Counted from the stretch's first letter, positions 44,462-53,876 are shown. The stretch: DNA of 64,000 bases from QHVT01 sp036399015 (GCA_036399015.1 DASWNW010000012.1:1-64000); one strand, 5' to 3'. Made by a program: numbers and translations. The notes: generated from the letters alone by a model not told the origin.

Positions 44462-45046
44462 TCAATCCACCCGCTTCGCCTTCCCCGTGGCGATGGCGCG
44501 GGCGACGATCTGCTCGAACTTTTTCTCGGCGGCTTCCTCGGCGCGCTCCATTTCCTTTTCGAAGCGCTCCATTTCCCGCTCGACTGTGCGCATGCGGTCT
44601 TCGATCCGGCGCATCTCCTCTTCCACCGCTTCCATCTGGCGCTCGAGGTTCGTGCGGGTGGATTCGGGGAGGTCTTCGTCGTCGAGCTGGTCGCTGAGGC
44701 GGTCCATGCGGCGCTCGACTTTCTCCAGCTCGCGCTCGTGCGGATCGAGGCGGCGCTCGATCTCCTTCAGCGGCTTCTCGAGGGCGTCGAGCTGGGTGAA
44801 GGCGGCGCGGACGGAGTCGAGGACCGCGCGGTCGGTGATGACGTACTCCCGTCCTCCCTGCCGCGTCCAGACGAACTCGCCGCCGTGGCGGCCGGAGAGC
44901 GCCTTGAGGTCGTCGAGGCTGCCGCGCATGTACGTGCTGTCGCCCCGCTTGTAGATGTAGGTGGACTCCGTGGAGCGGGGAGCGGCGACGACGATCAGGG
45001 CGACGGCGGCGGCGAGGAGGACGGACGCGAGCAGTCGGATGCGCAT
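44462..45046 (-). CDS. Membrane-anchored or secreted coiled-coil protein
   Basis: The 194-residue protein begins with a hydrophobic segment (LLASVLLAAAVALIVVA) that could be a signal peptide or anchor. A compact region of about 60 residues follows (YKRGDSTYMRGSLDDLKALS, FVWTRQGGREYVITDRAVLD), then a long Glu/Arg-rich coiled coil (about residues 90-185). The Y-MRGS and GG-EYVI patterns occur in unnamed acidobacterial envelope proteins. It is convergent with the short coiled-coil genes and divergent from the SurA-like gene. Confidence 0.68.
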   Translation of the reverse strand: MRIRLLASVLLAAAVALIVVAAPRSTESTYIYKRGDSTYMRGSLDDLKALSGRHGGEFVWTRQGGREYVITDRAVLDSVRAAFTQLDALEKPLKEIERRLDPHERELEKVERRMDRLSDQLDDEDLPESTRTNLERQMEAVEEEMRRIEDRMRTVEREMERFEKEMERAEEAAEKKFEQIVARAIATGKAKRVD

Positions 45047-45092
45047 GTCTGGACATACGAAGCCGCAAGCGAAAGGTTAGTATCGGACGACG

Positions 45093-45716
45093 ATGCGCCA
45101 CCTCGCGCTGCTCCTGATCCTCGCCCTCCCCGCCACGGCCGTGACGGTCGACCGCATCGCCGCTGTCATCGACCGGCAGGTGCTGACGGTGAGCGAGGTG
45201 TCGCAGATGGTGGGGATCCGCTTCTTCCCCCGCACCGCCGAGGATGAGGACGGCCACCGCCGCGAGGTGCTGGACGCGCTGATCGCGCAGGCGCTCCGCT
45301 TCCGGGACGTGGAGCGCTTCGGCGCGCAGGACATCCCCCGCGACACGATCGAGGCGCGCTTGGTCGAGATCCAGCGCCGCTTCCCGAACGAGACGGAGTT
45401 CAACGCCGCCGTGGCCCGCGCGGAGCTGACGCTCGACGAGGTGCGCGCGCTGGTGAAGCGGCAGCTCCAGGTCGAGGCCTACATCCAGGAGCGCTTCGCG
45501 CCGCTCGTCTTCATCTCGAACGAGGACATCGCCGAGTACTACCGCGGCCCCTGGACCGCGCAGCGCCGCGCGCGCGGCCTGGCCATCCCGCCGCTGGAGA
45601 CCGTCCGCGAGGAAGTGCGCACCGCCGTGCGCGCGACGCGCCTCCAGGAAGAAATCGGGAAGTGGACGGGCCAGTTGCGAGCCCGCGCCAACGTGGACGT
45701 CTACGCCTGGCGTTAG
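45093..45716 (+). CDS. SurA N-terminal-like periplasmic chaperone
   Basis: The 207-residue protein has a signal peptide (LALLLILALPATA) and the SurA/PpiD N-terminal helical chaperone fold: VDRIAAVIDRQVLTVSEVSQ, REVLDALIAQALRFRDVERF, and DEVRALVKRQLQVEAYIQER. The parvulin isomerase domain is absent, so it would act only as a chaperone or be a short SurA relative. Its stop codon overlaps the ligA stop on the other strand by four bases. Confidence 0.8.
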   Translation: MRHLALLLILALPATAVTVDRIAAVIDRQVLTVSEVSQMVGIRFFPRTAEDEDGHRREVLDALIAQALRFRDVERFGAQDIPRDTIEARLVEIQRRFPNETEFNAAVARAELTLDEVRALVKRQLQVEAYIQERFAPLVFISNEDIAEYYRGPWTAQRRARGLAIPPLETVREEVRTAVRATRLQEEIGKWTGQLRARANVDVYAWR

Positions 45717-47680
45717 ACGCCGACCAGCTCCAGAAACTCCTCCTCGGTCAGCACGGTTACCCCGAGCGTCCGCGCCTTCTCCAGCTTCGACCCCGCCGCC
45801 TCCCCTGCCACGAGGTAGCTCGTCTTCGAGGAGACGGAGCTCCCCGGCTTCCCTCCCTCCCGCTCGATCAGCTTGTGGAGCTCCTCGCGCGAGTAGCGGG
45901 AGAGCGTGCCCGTCACCACGACCGTCTTCCCAGCCAGCCGGTCTCCGGTGGCGCTGGCGACATGCGTAGGGGCGACGCCGAGGCGCTTCATCTTCTCGAG
46001 CCGCTCCCGGTTGGCGGGAACGGAGAAGTAGAAGGTGATCGACTCCGCCACCTTCGGCCCGATCTCGTGAATCCCCACCAGCTCCTCGGTGGTCGCGTTC
46101 ATGAACGCGTCGAGCGTCCGGTAATGCTCGGCCAGGATCTTCGCCGCCCGCTCGCCGACCATGCGGATGCCGAGGCCGAAGATGAGGCGCGAGAGCTCCT
46201 TCGTCTTCGACGCCTCGATCTGCTCGATCAGCTTGCGGGCCGACTTCTCCCCCTTCCGCTCGAGGTTCGCGACCTGCTCCTCGGTCAGCTCGTAGATCGA
46301 CGAGTAGTCGCGGATGAGATTCGTGTCGAGCAGCGCCTGGACGGTCTGCCAGCCGAGCCCCTCGATGTCCATGGCCTTGCGGGAGGCGAAGTGGGTGATC
46401 GACTGCAGCACGATGGCGGGGCAGCCCTGGTTGATGCAGCGGATCGCGACCTCGTCCTCGAACTTGTGCAGCGGCTGGCCGCAGACGGGGCAGGCCTCCG
46501 GCACCGGGAACGGCGTCGCGTCCTCCGGCCGCTTCTCGGGAACGACGTTCATGACCTTGGGGATGACGTCGCCCCCCTTCTCGACCATGATCGTGTCGCC
46601 GATGCGCACGTCCTTGCGCGCCAGCTCCTCGAAGTTGTGAAGGGACGCGTTGACGACCTTCGTGCCGCCCAGGCGGACCGGATCGAACTCGGCGACGGGC
46701 GTGACGCTGCCGGTGCGGCCGACATACATGTTGATGTTGCGCACCACCGTCTGCGCCGCCTCCGGTGGGTACTTGAAGGCGACAACCCACCGCGGCGCCT
46801 TGGAGGTCGCGCCGAGCTCGAGCTGCTCCTCGCGGCGGTTCACCTTGACCACGATGCCGTCGATCTCGAAGTCGAGGTCGTGCCGGTGCTCGCGCCAGTG
46901 CTCGATGAAGGCGACGACGTCGTCCAGCGCCGGGCAGAGCGCGCGCTGCGGATTGGTGGGGATGCCGAGGCGGTCGAGCGTCTCGTAGGCGCTCCACTGC
47001 GAGTCGATCTGGCGGCCGTTCACGCCGACGACGTGGTACATGTAGGCGCTGAGCCGCTTCTGCGCGACGAGCTTCGGGTCCTTCTGCCGCACCGCGCCGG
47101 CGGCGGCGTTGCGGGGGTTCGCCAGCCGCTCTTCCTCGTCCAGCCCCTCGTTGATCTTCTCGAAGTCGCGCTTGGAGATGTAGATCTCGCCGCGCACCTC
47201 GAGGCTCACCGGCTCGGTGAGCCGCAGCGGGAGGACGCGCACGGTGCGCACGTTCGGCGTGACGTCGTCGCCGCGCACGCCGTCGCCGCGCGTGGCGGCC
47301 TGGACGAGCGCGCCGTTCTCGTACTTTAAGGCGATCGAGACGCCGTCGATCTTCAGCTCGGCCTCGTACTCGACCTGTTCGGTGCCGAGGCCGCGGAGGA
47401 CCCGCTCGTGCCACTCGCGGAGCTCGTCGAGGGAGTAGGCGTTCTCGATCGAGAGCATCGGCGGGTCGTGGATGACTGTGGGAAAGCTCTCGATGAGTGC
47501 GCCGCCGACGCGGCGGGTCGGCGAGTTCTCGTCGTCGTATTCGGGGTGTTTCGACTCGAGCTCCGCCAGGCGCCGCAGCATCTGGTCAAAGTCGTAGTCG
47601 CTGATCTCCGGCTTGCCCTCGTAGTAGAGGCGGTTGTGGCGTTCCAGCTCGCGGCGGAGCTTCTCGATCTCGCGCTTCAT
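45713..47680 (-). CDS. ligA: NAD-dependent DNA ligase LigA
   Basis: The 655-residue enzyme seals nicks during replication. It has the Ia domain (LSIENAYSLDELREWHER), the adenylation lysine K110 (AELKIDGVS), the OB-fold, a four-Cys zinc finger (CPVCGQPL...CINQGCP), HhH motifs, and a C-terminal BRCT domain (GKTVVVTGTLSRYSREELH). The start overlaps the stop of the upstream membrane protein by four bases. Confidence 0.97.
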   Translation of the reverse strand: MKREIEKLRRELERHNRLYYEGKPEISDYDFDQMLRRLAELESKHPEYDDENSPTRRVGGALIESFPTVIHDPPMLSIENAYSLDELREWHERVLRGLGTEQVEYEAELKIDGVSIALKYENGALVQAATRGDGVRGDDVTPNVRTVRVLPLRLTEPVSLEVRGEIYISKRDFEKINEGLDEEERLANPRNAAAGAVRQKDPKLVAQKRLSAYMYHVVGVNGRQIDSQWSAYETLDRLGIPTNPQRALCPALDDVVAFIEHWREHRHDLDFEIDGIVVKVNRREEQLELGATSKAPRWVVAFKYPPEAAQTVVRNINMYVGRTGSVTPVAEFDPVRLGGTKVVNASLHNFEELARKDVRIGDTIMVEKGGDVIPKVMNVVPEKRPEDATPFPVPEACPVCGQPLHKFEDEVAIRCINQGCPAIVLQSITHFASRKAMDIEGLGWQTVQALLDTNLIRDYSSIYELTEEQVANLERKGEKSARKLIEQIEASKTKELSRLIFGLGIRMVGERAAKILAEHYRTLDAFMNATTEELVGIHEIGPKVAESITFYFSVPANRERLEKMKRLGVAPTHVASATGDRLAGKTVVVTGTLSRYSREELHKLIEREGGKPGSSVSSKTSYLVAGEAAGSKLEKARTLGVTVLTEEEFLELVGV

Positions 47681-48198
47681 GCCTGACGCGAAAGATACCG
47701 CGAGCGGTCCACCACGCGCTCCACGAAGCCGAGGGCGCGGAGGCGGGTGTCGACGAGCGTGACGAAGTCACGGCGCCCCTTGATGAGGTTCAGGTTCATC
47801 GCCACGAAGCGCATGCCGCGCGGCGTATCGAAGTAGACGATCATTCTGTCGCCTCCGACCATCTGCTCGGTGCCGCGGAGGTCGTCCCAGCGGATGACGC
47901 GGGAGCGGAACTGGTGCAGCGGGCGGAGCGTCAAGGTCTCCTCCGCCACCTCGGCGACGGAGCGGCGCGTGCCGAGCCACACCTTCATCCCCCCCAGCCA
48001 GAGCGTACCGATGTAAACCCAGACGAACGGCTCCCCGATCCAGCCGTAGCGGGCGCGGGGAGAGGTGACGAGCGTGAGGGCGATGGCGGCCGTGATGAGC
48101 AGGGCCACGACCACGATGGAGAAGCCGGCGCGGCGGACCCAGGGGCGGAAGGCAAACGCGACCGTTTCGTGAGCTGTAAGAGAATGACCATTGCTCAT
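47677..48198 (-). CDS. Predicted two-segment membrane protein, unknown function
   Basis: The 173-residue protein has two hydrophobic helices (GFSIVVVALLITAAIALTLV and WVYIGTLWLGGMKVWL) followed by a cytosolic beta-rich domain (ETLTLRPLHQFRSRVIRWDD, DRMIVYFDTPRGMRFVAMNL). This arrangement is like that of bacterial PH-domain membrane proteins. Its stop overlaps the ligA start (ATGA), so the two are co-translated, a coupling without obvious logic. No named family is recognised. Confidence 0.7.
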   Translation of the reverse strand: MSNGHSLTAHETVAFAFRPWVRRAGFSIVVVALLITAAIALTLVTSPRARYGWIGEPFVWVYIGTLWLGGMKVWLGTRRSVAEVAEETLTLRPLHQFRSRVIRWDDLRGTEQMVGGDRMIVYFDTPRGMRFVAMNLNLIKGRRDFVTLVDTRLRALGFVERVVDRSRYLSRQA

Positions 48199-48294
48199 TG
48201 CGCAGGCCGTCCCGAAAGCCGTACTCTGTAGAGAACAAGGAATGCTCCAGGTCGGTATCCCGTTCGCATTACAGGACTAACAACCCTCAGCGCT

Positions 48295-48729
48295 ATGCCT
48301 GCACAGAAGCTCGACGGCACCGGACGTAGGATCCTGGTCATCGACGACGACCTGGCGATCCGCGTGCTCCTGCAGGCGGTTCTCAAGCGGATGAAGTTCA
48401 GCGTCGAGCTGGCCGAGGACGGCGCCGACGGTCTGGAAAAGATCCAGAAGAACGGCGCGTACGACCTCATCCTCCTCGACCTGATGATGCCGCGCCTGAA
48501 CGGGTACGAGTTCATCGACCGCGTCGGCGAGATCCACTCCGAGCGTCCGCACATCATCGTCTTCACCGCCGCCGGCAAGCGGGGCGTCGACAAGATCCCG
48601 CCCAACTCCGTCTGTAACTCGATCCTCAAACCGTTCGACCTCGATACGTTCATCGGGATCATCGCGGAGTGCCTGGATCGCTCTCACCCCGCGGAGCGGA
48701 CCGAATCTTCCACTCAATCTGCCGGATGA
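48295..48729 (+). CDS. Single-domain response regulator (CheY-like receiver)
   Basis: The 144-residue receiver has the acidic pocket (VIDDDL, residues 15-20), the phosphorylation site Asp62 (LILLDLMMPRLNG), the switch Thr91 (VFTAAGK) and Lys112 (LKPF). No output domain is present, so it acts by protein-protein contact. No histidine kinase is nearby. Its 3' end overlaps the trmJ gene on the other strand by 71 bases, so the two coding ends share sequence. Confidence 0.92.
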   Translation: MPAQKLDGTGRRILVIDDDLAIRVLLQAVLKRMKFSVELAEDGADGLEKIQKNGAYDLILLDLMMPRLNGYEFIDRVGEIHSERPHIIVFTAAGKRGVDKIPPNSVCNSILKPFDLDTFIGIIAECLDRSHPAERTESSTQSAG

Positions 48730-49393
48730 TGCCGAGGACGATCGTGGCCTCGCGCGCGTCGAGCTCCGCGCGCGCCGCGATGGCGCGCAGGTCGTCGTAG
48801 ATCCGGTCGGGGTTGTTGTCGTGCAGGAACCCGACCTCCAGCAGGAGGTCGCGCGCCCGCTGGTGAATCCGCTCGATGGTGGCGGCGTCCGGCAGCTCGC
48901 GCGCGTGCGGCGCCGGCTGGATCGAGGAGAGCTCGTAGCAGAAGACGCAGATCGACTGCGCCAGGTTCATCGTAGGGAAGGCGTCGTTCGTCGGAATGGT
49001 GACGGTGTGCTGGCAGAGGACGAGCTCCTCGCGCGTGAGGCCGCTGTCCTCCCGGCCGAAGACGAGTGCGAGCGTCTGTTCCTCTGCCATTGACGCGAAC
49101 TTTTCGGCGAGCGTGCGCGGCGCGAAGGTCACGGGAGTGGTGCGGCCGCGCATCGAGGTGGTCGCCACCGTCACGTGCGCGTCCGCGATCGCTTCGGCCA
49201 GCGACGGCGCGAAGCGGAGCCGTTCGAGGAGATCGTCAGCGCCGCTGGCCCACCAGCTCGACACCGGCAGGAGCTGCGGGTGCTCGCCGGCGATCCAGAG
49301 CTCGTCGAAGCCGAAGTTCTTCATCACGCGCGCTGCCGCGCCGACGTTGCCGGCTTCCTTCGGCTCGACGAGGACGATGCGGAGGCGGGCCAT
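48659..49393 (-). CDS. trmJ: tRNA (Cm32/Um32) methyltransferase, TrmJ-like SPOUT family
   Basis: The protein of about 244 residues starts at ATG 49393 with RIVLVEPKEAGNVGAAARVM and KNFGFDELWIAG. It has LALVFGREDSGLTREEL and NLAQSICVFCYEL, the SPOUT knot residues of TrmJ (2'-O-methylation of tRNA position 32). The upstream extension of the frame is a repeat element. Its 3' end runs 71 bases into the response regulator gene. Confidence 0.9.
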   Translation of the reverse strand: MARLRIVLVEPKEAGNVGAAARVMKNFGFDELWIAGEHPQLLPVSSWWASGADDLLERLRFAPSLAEAIADAHVTVATTSMRGRTTPVTFAPRTLAEKFASMAEEQTLALVFGREDSGLTREELVLCQHTVTIPTNDAFPTMNLAQSICVFCYELSSIQPAPHARELPDAATIERIHQRARDLLLEVGFLHDNNPDRIYDDLRAIAARAELDAREATIVLGIIRQIEWKIRSAPRGESDPGTPR

Positions 49394-49480
49394 CCGTTGC
49401 GCGTTGCGTGTAGCGCGTTGCGCGGGCAGTGTCACCTGGACGGAAAGGCCCGGGTAACGCGCCACGCGCCACACGCTACT
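49394..49480. repeat. Heptamer-arm hairpin element (GTTGCGCG type) with shared core
   Basis: Units GTTGCGCGTTGCGTGTAGCG form the left arm, and CGCGCCACGCGCCACACGCT the right. The core CGGGCAGTGTCACCTGGACG...GGCCCGGGTAAC matches the core of the other elements. It lies between two genes on the same strand; the decarboxylase stop codon lies within the right end. Confidence 0.87.
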
Positions 49481-50816
49481 CCTCCCGCAGCGCCTCCAGC
49501 ATGCGGTCGATGTCTGCTTCGGTGGTGCGGGGGTTCATCATCGTCACGCGGAGCACGCGCTCGCCGCGCAAGATCGTCGTCGTGATCCAGGCGCGGCCGC
49601 TCTGGTTGAGGCGGTCGCGGAGGTTGGCGGTCTGCTCGTCGTCGTGGCCGCGGCGGCGGAAGCAGAGGATGTTGAGGTCGGGTTGGTGCACCGGCTCGAA
49701 GTCGTCCGATGCGGCGAGGCGGTCGTACAGATAGCGCGTGAGGTCGGTGACGCGCTCGAGCGCTTCGACGACCGGCCGCGGCCCCTGCGAGCGCAGGACG
49801 AGCCAGAGCTTGATGGCGTCGGCGCGCTTCGAGCACTGGATCGTCATCTCGCCGAGGTTGTCGCTGCCGGCGTGGAAGAGATAGGGGGCGTCGGCTTCGA
49901 AGGCGCGGCGCAGCCAGATGCCGTCGCGCACGAGGATCGTGCCGAGGGAGAGCGGCATCCACATCATCTTGTGGGGGTCCCAGGAGAACGAGTCGGCGCG
50001 CTCGAGTCCCCGCACGAGGTGCGCGAGCCGGTCGCTGAGGAGCACCGACGCGCCGTGCGCCGCGTCGACGTGCAGCCAGGTGCGGAAGCGGTCGCGGAGC
50101 AGCAAGATCTCATCGAGCCGGTCGAACGCGCCGGTGGCGGTGGAGCCGGCGGTGGCGACGATGGCCAGCGTCGCGGCGTCGTCCCGCTCCTCGACGGCGG
50201 CCAGCGCCTCTTCCAGCGCGCCGACGTCCATGCGGTGGTCGTCGTCCGTCGGCACCTTCAGCACGTCGACAGCCGGGATGCCCATGATCGCCGCCGCGCG
50301 GGCGATCGAGTAGTGGCCGTCGGACGAGGTGACGATGACCGGCCGCTTGCCGGTGCCATCCGCGATGAAGCGCGCGCGGGCGGCCATCAGGCCGGTGAGG
50401 TTCGCGACCGAGCCGCCCGACACGGCCGTCCCTTCGGCGGTCACGGGATAGCCGGCCAGGTCGGCGAGCCAGCGCACGACCTCCTTCTCGATGACGGTGC
50501 CGATGGGGCTCATCTCCCACACCGCGGTCGAGTTGTTCGTGAAGGAGATCAGCAGGTCGGCGGTCGCGGAGTCGAGCAGCGGCGGGCAGACCTGGTGGCC
50601 CATGTACGAGGGGTGATGGAGGTGATTGGAGTAGCGGGTGACGAGCCTCGCCAGCTCCAGCGGCTCCGCCGGCTCACCGATGCGCACCAGCTCGCGCAGC
50701 TCGCCGGCCGGCGTCCACTCCACGACCGGCCCCTCGCCCACCCGCTCCACGTGGTCGAAGAGCAGGTCGACGAGATCGTGGGCGAAGCGGCGCGAGGAGT
50801 CGAAGGGAGCGGCCAT
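49476..50816 (-). CDS. PLP-dependent group II decarboxylase
   Basis: The 446-residue enzyme belongs to the aromatic-L-amino-acid/glutamate decarboxylase family. It has HHPSYMGHQVCPPLLDSATA, TAVSGGSVANLTGLMAARAR, and DAAHGASVLLSDRL. The PLP-binding lysine is in FSWDPHKMMWMP. The C-terminus ends LRVTMMNPRTTEADIDRML. The preferred amino acid cannot be told from sequence. It lies 15 bases after the last secreted paralogue and may share its transcript. Confidence 0.88.
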   Translation of the reverse strand: MAAPFDSSRRFAHDLVDLLFDHVERVGEGPVVEWTPAGELRELVRIGEPAEPLELARLVTRYSNHLHHPSYMGHQVCPPLLDSATADLLISFTNNSTAVWEMSPIGTVIEKEVVRWLADLAGYPVTAEGTAVSGGSVANLTGLMAARARFIADGTGKRPVIVTSSDGHYSIARAAAIMGIPAVDVLKVPTDDDHRMDVGALEEALAAVEERDDAATLAIVATAGSTATGAFDRLDEILLLRDRFRTWLHVDAAHGASVLLSDRLAHLVRGLERADSFSWDPHKMMWMPLSLGTILVRDGIWLRRAFEADAPYLFHAGSDNLGEMTIQCSKRADAIKLWLVLRSQGPRPVVEALERVTDLTRYLYDRLAASDDFEPVHQPDLNILCFRRRGHDDEQTANLRDRLNQSGRAWITTTILRGERVLRVTMMNPRTTEADIDRMLEALREE

Positions 50817-50830
50817 ACGGACCGCGCATT

Positions 50831-52168
50831 CTACTGCGCGCGTGTCCGGTGCTGCGGGGAGTAGAGCGTCACCGCCTGCGTGTCGTTGTTTGTGACGCTG
50901 ACGAAGCCCCAGATGCGCCCCTCGTTGGTGCGCGACTTCAGCGTCACGTCGACCACTTCGGCGCCGCGCAGCTCGGGAATCTGGTCGAGGTCGAGCACCG
51001 CGAACGCCGGACGCTCCGACAGGCACGGCGACACCGTATCGCACGACGAGGCAACGGTCAGGGTCAGCCACCGGGTGTGGAGCGCCGTCCCCTCCTTCGT
51101 GCGCACGACGACCAGCACTTCCCGTCCGTTGACGAGGTCGTAGTCGTACACCCGCAGGCGCGCGCGGTAGCGCGACTCGACCGGCACCTCCAGGAGGCGG
51201 ATCGTGTTCGCCGTATCCTCGGCGCGCACGAGCGGCATCTCCGCGCCGAGGTCGGTCGTGCTGCGCGACAGGTCGACGATGTGGGCGGTGTAGCGGAGCG
51301 GCGCGTCGAGCCGGCGCGGCACGTAGAGGAACTCGCCGCCGTCGCGCTGGCGCATCGTGAAGCGCGCGCGACCCTGGGGCGGGATGAACGGCAGCGGAAT
51401 CGGCAGGATCGGCGACGCGGGGTCGATCCAGATGTTCGGCACCGTCGCCACCTCCACGACGCCGTCGTTGTGCATGCGGCTGTCGGTGACCCACTGCGAG
51501 CCGTGCGCGCCGCCGCCGATGAAGTTCACCGGGAACAGCACCCGCTCCCAGTCGTTCTGCGCCGGCATGCCGTAGTTGAAGCCGCCCGGCAGGGTCAGCG
51601 GGTCTCCGAAGCGCAGCTCGACCCTGACGTCGACGCGCCCGCTCCCGGGCGGAACGGTGGCGACGACCTGCTGATCGCCGATCTCCTCGGTCTCCGCTTC
51701 CACGCCGCCGAAGAAGACGGCGAAGAACGCGCAGTGGATGAGCGGGCAGACCTGGCCGACGGGGATGCCCTCGATCAGCACCTTCTGTCCCGGCTCCCCG
51801 AACTCGGGAGTGATGCGGAAGGGGCGGTCGTGCACGGCGAGCGTCCGGCGCGCCTTCTCCTCGCCGCCGATGCGCACGACGACGGTGTACTGGCCGGGGA
51901 AGAGCCGCGGCAGCCGCACCCGCTCGCCCCACGGCGCCGGGATGGTCAGGCCACCGCCGCCGTCGGCGAGGTCGATGGTGACGGTGGTCCCCTCCACCCG
52001 CACCAGCGGCCGGAGCGGAACGGCGGTCGATCCGCAGGTCCCGGTCATGACCGCCTCCACCCGCTCGTCGGAGTACACCCGCTCGTGCTCGAAGGTAAAG
52101 CTCCCCACCTCGCAGGCGAACGAAGGAGCGGCAGCGGCGAGGAACAGCAGCAGGAAGAGGCGTTTCAT
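50831..52168 (-). CDS. Secreted paralogue 1 of a four-member beta-rich family
   Basis: The 445-residue protein has a Sec signal (LFLLLFLAAAAPSFA). Its first third is two Ig-like modules (LFPGQYTVVVRIGGEEKARR; FGEPGQKVLIEGIPVGQVCP). A central part contains HGSQWVTDSRMHN. The conserved C-terminal half has DLSRSTTDLGAEMPLVRAED, LLEVPVESRYRARLRVYDYD and the ending IWGFVSVTNNDTQAVTLYSP. It shares these motifs with the three genes upstream. Members are extracellular or periplasmic and may be adhesins or binding proteins; no function is known. It overlaps the previous gene by four bases. Confidence 0.8.
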   Translation of the reverse strand: MKRLFLLLFLAAAAPSFACEVGSFTFEHERVYSDERVEAVMTGTCGSTAVPLRPLVRVEGTTVTIDLADGGGGLTIPAPWGERVRLPRLFPGQYTVVVRIGGEEKARRTLAVHDRPFRITPEFGEPGQKVLIEGIPVGQVCPLIHCAFFAVFFGGVEAETEEIGDQQVVATVPPGSGRVDVRVELRFGDPLTLPGGFNYGMPAQNDWERVLFPVNFIGGGAHGSQWVTDSRMHNDGVVEVATVPNIWIDPASPILPIPLPFIPPQGRARFTMRQRDGGEFLYVPRRLDAPLRYTAHIVDLSRSTTDLGAEMPLVRAEDTANTIRLLEVPVESRYRARLRVYDYDLVNGREVLVVVRTKEGTALHTRWLTLTVASSCDTVSPCLSERPAFAVLDLDQIPELRGAEVVDVTLKSRTNEGRIWGFVSVTNNDTQAVTLYSPQHRTRAQ

Positions 52169-53475
52169 GGCGTCGCTCCGGGGGTCTTATGCTGTGGCGT
52201 GTAGAGCGTCACCCGCTGCGTCTCGTTGTTCGAGACGCTGACGAACGCCCAGAGGCGCGCGTCGTTCGTGGCCGCGCGCAGGGTGATGTCGACCTCCCCC
52301 GCGTTCGCCAGCCCGGCGATGGACGACAGGTCGAGCGCGACGAACGGCGAGCGGTAGGTCTCGCAGTCGACGACGCACGACGGAAGCTGCGTGACGGCGG
52401 AGAGGCGCACCGCGAGCCCCTCCTGGTTGGTGACCAGGATGTTGACCTCGCGGCCGGCGACGGTGTCGAAGTCGTAGACGCGCAGCCGCGCGCGGAAGAG
52501 GGAGCGCAGCGGGACGTCCATCAGCCGGATCACCGGCGAGGTGTCCTCGACGCGCACGACCGGCAGCTCGGTGCCGCGGTCGGTGGCGCTGCGCGAGCGG
52601 TCGAGGATGTGCGACTTGTACGTGAGGAACCTCTCCAGCCCGCGCGGGACGAAGAGGTAGACGCCCCCCTCGACCCGTTCCTGCGGAAACGGCACGTGCC
52701 CGCCGGGCGGAAGCGGCGTGACGCCCGCCAGGTCCGAGAAAGAGAAGAGCGGCTCGGTCGGGACGGGGATCGGCGCGTCGTTGCGGACGACCGTCTCGGT
52801 GCGCCAGTCGGCCCCCTGCGCCCCCTCGCCGCGGAAATTGAGCGGCAGCAGCACCTTCTCCATCCGCGCGACGCCGGGATGGTCGCCGGAGGTCATGCCG
52901 AAGTACCCCGCCGGCAGCGTCAGCGTCGTGGCGCCGATCGTCACGGTGACGTCGACCTCGCCGACGACGCTCGGCGTCACCACCTCGAGATCTCCCGTGC
53001 CGGTCACGTCGACTGCCTCCGCCTCCCGGCGGCCGAAACGCACCACCGGCGTGCAGCGGTCGACTTCGCAGCCGCGGATCCCTTCGATCAGCACCTGCGT
53101 GCCGCGGACACCGAATCCCGGCGCGACCGAGAAGGGCTTCGGCAGCACGACCAGCGTCGTCTCCTGCAGCGTCTCGTGCACGGTGCGCACGACCACGCGG
53201 TAGGTGCCGGCCGGCATGCCGTCGACGCGCACACGCTCTCCCCACCACGACGGCGTGAGGAGGATGCCGCTCCCCCGCATCAGGTCGATCGTGATCTGTC
53301 CCGGCGCGACCCGCAGGTAGGGAAGACCGGGAGGAGGGCTGGTGGGCGAGCCGCCGCGGATGAGGATGTCGAAGGCCTCGTTCTCGCGCACCTGCGGCGG
53401 GTCGAAGACGATCTCCGCCGACGCGGCGGTCACGAACAGGAACAGCGACAGGACCGCGAGCAGATGTCGTCTCAT
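52165..53475 (-). CDS. Secreted paralogue 2 of a four-member beta-rich family
   Basis: The 436-residue protein has a Sec signal (LAVLSLFLFVTAASA) and the same domain layout as paralogue 1. It has an IPT/TIG-like segment (GFGVRGTQVLIEGIRGCEVD), ADWRTETVVRNDAP in the middle, and the C-terminal DRSRSATDRGTELPVVRVED, LMDVPLRSLFRARLRVYDFD and LWAFVSVSNNETQRVTLYTP. It is closer to paralogue 1 than to 3 and 4. Its ATG overlaps the preceding 134-residue gene's stop (ATGA). Confidence 0.8.
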   Translation of the reverse strand: MRRHLLAVLSLFLFVTAASAEIVFDPPQVRENEAFDILIRGGSPTSPPPGLPYLRVAPGQITIDLMRGSGILLTPSWWGERVRVDGMPAGTYRVVVRTVHETLQETTLVVLPKPFSVAPGFGVRGTQVLIEGIRGCEVDRCTPVVRFGRREAEAVDVTGTGDLEVVTPSVVGEVDVTVTIGATTLTLPAGYFGMTSGDHPGVARMEKVLLPLNFRGEGAQGADWRTETVVRNDAPIPVPTEPLFSFSDLAGVTPLPPGGHVPFPQERVEGGVYLFVPRGLERFLTYKSHILDRSRSATDRGTELPVVRVEDTSPVIRLMDVPLRSLFRARLRVYDFDTVAGREVNILVTNQEGLAVRLSAVTQLPSCVVDCETYRSPFVALDLSSIAGLANAGEVDITLRAATNDARLWAFVSVSNNETQRVTLYTPQHKTPGATP

Positions 53476-53876
53476 GAAGGGTCGTCCAATGGTTTGATGG
53501 GGTTGTAGCGATCGACGAGCGCCGCCCAGGCCTGCAGGTAGCGCTCGCGCCGCACGCGGAAGATGCTCGTGAAGTCGACGGCGTTGGCGTCGTCACCGAC
53601 GGCGACGTACACCCACTCCCCTTCCAGGAAGATGAGGATGCGCCAGCCCTCGTCGCGGTCGTCGTAGGGCTCGGCGATGCTGCCGAGGGGCACGTCCATC
53701 GGCACGAAGTGACGGAGGTCGCGGTCAGCGTGGTCCCACGCCGGAAAGTCGGTGAGCCGCCCCTGCGAGGCGCTCGCGAATTCGACGTGCAGTCCGCCCT
53801 CGCCGGTGTCGAACAGCCGCACGAGGAAGTCGTCGACCATCGGGAACTCCTCGAGCTCCTCCCGGGTGAACGTCAT
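53472..53876 (-). CDS. Small cytosolic protein within the secreted-paralogue operon
   Basis: ATG 53876 gives 134 residues without a signal peptide. The protein is acidic with mixed strands and helices: EFPMVDDFLVRLFDTGEGGL, FVPMDVPLGSIAEPYDDRDE, WRILIFLEGEWVYVAVGDDA, and a final YLQAWAALVDRYNPIKPLDD. It overlaps both neighbours by ATGA, so it is part of the same translational chain, yet unrelated to the secreted proteins in sequence. I do not recognise a family. Position suggests a dedicated accessory or immunity-like partner, which is speculative. Confidence 0.72.
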   Translation of the reverse strand: MTFTREELEEFPMVDDFLVRLFDTGEGGLHVEFASASQGRLTDFPAWDHADRDLRHFVPMDVPLGSIAEPYDDRDEGWRILIFLEGEWVYVAVGDDANAVDFTSIFRVRRERYLQAWAALVDRYNPIKPLDDPS

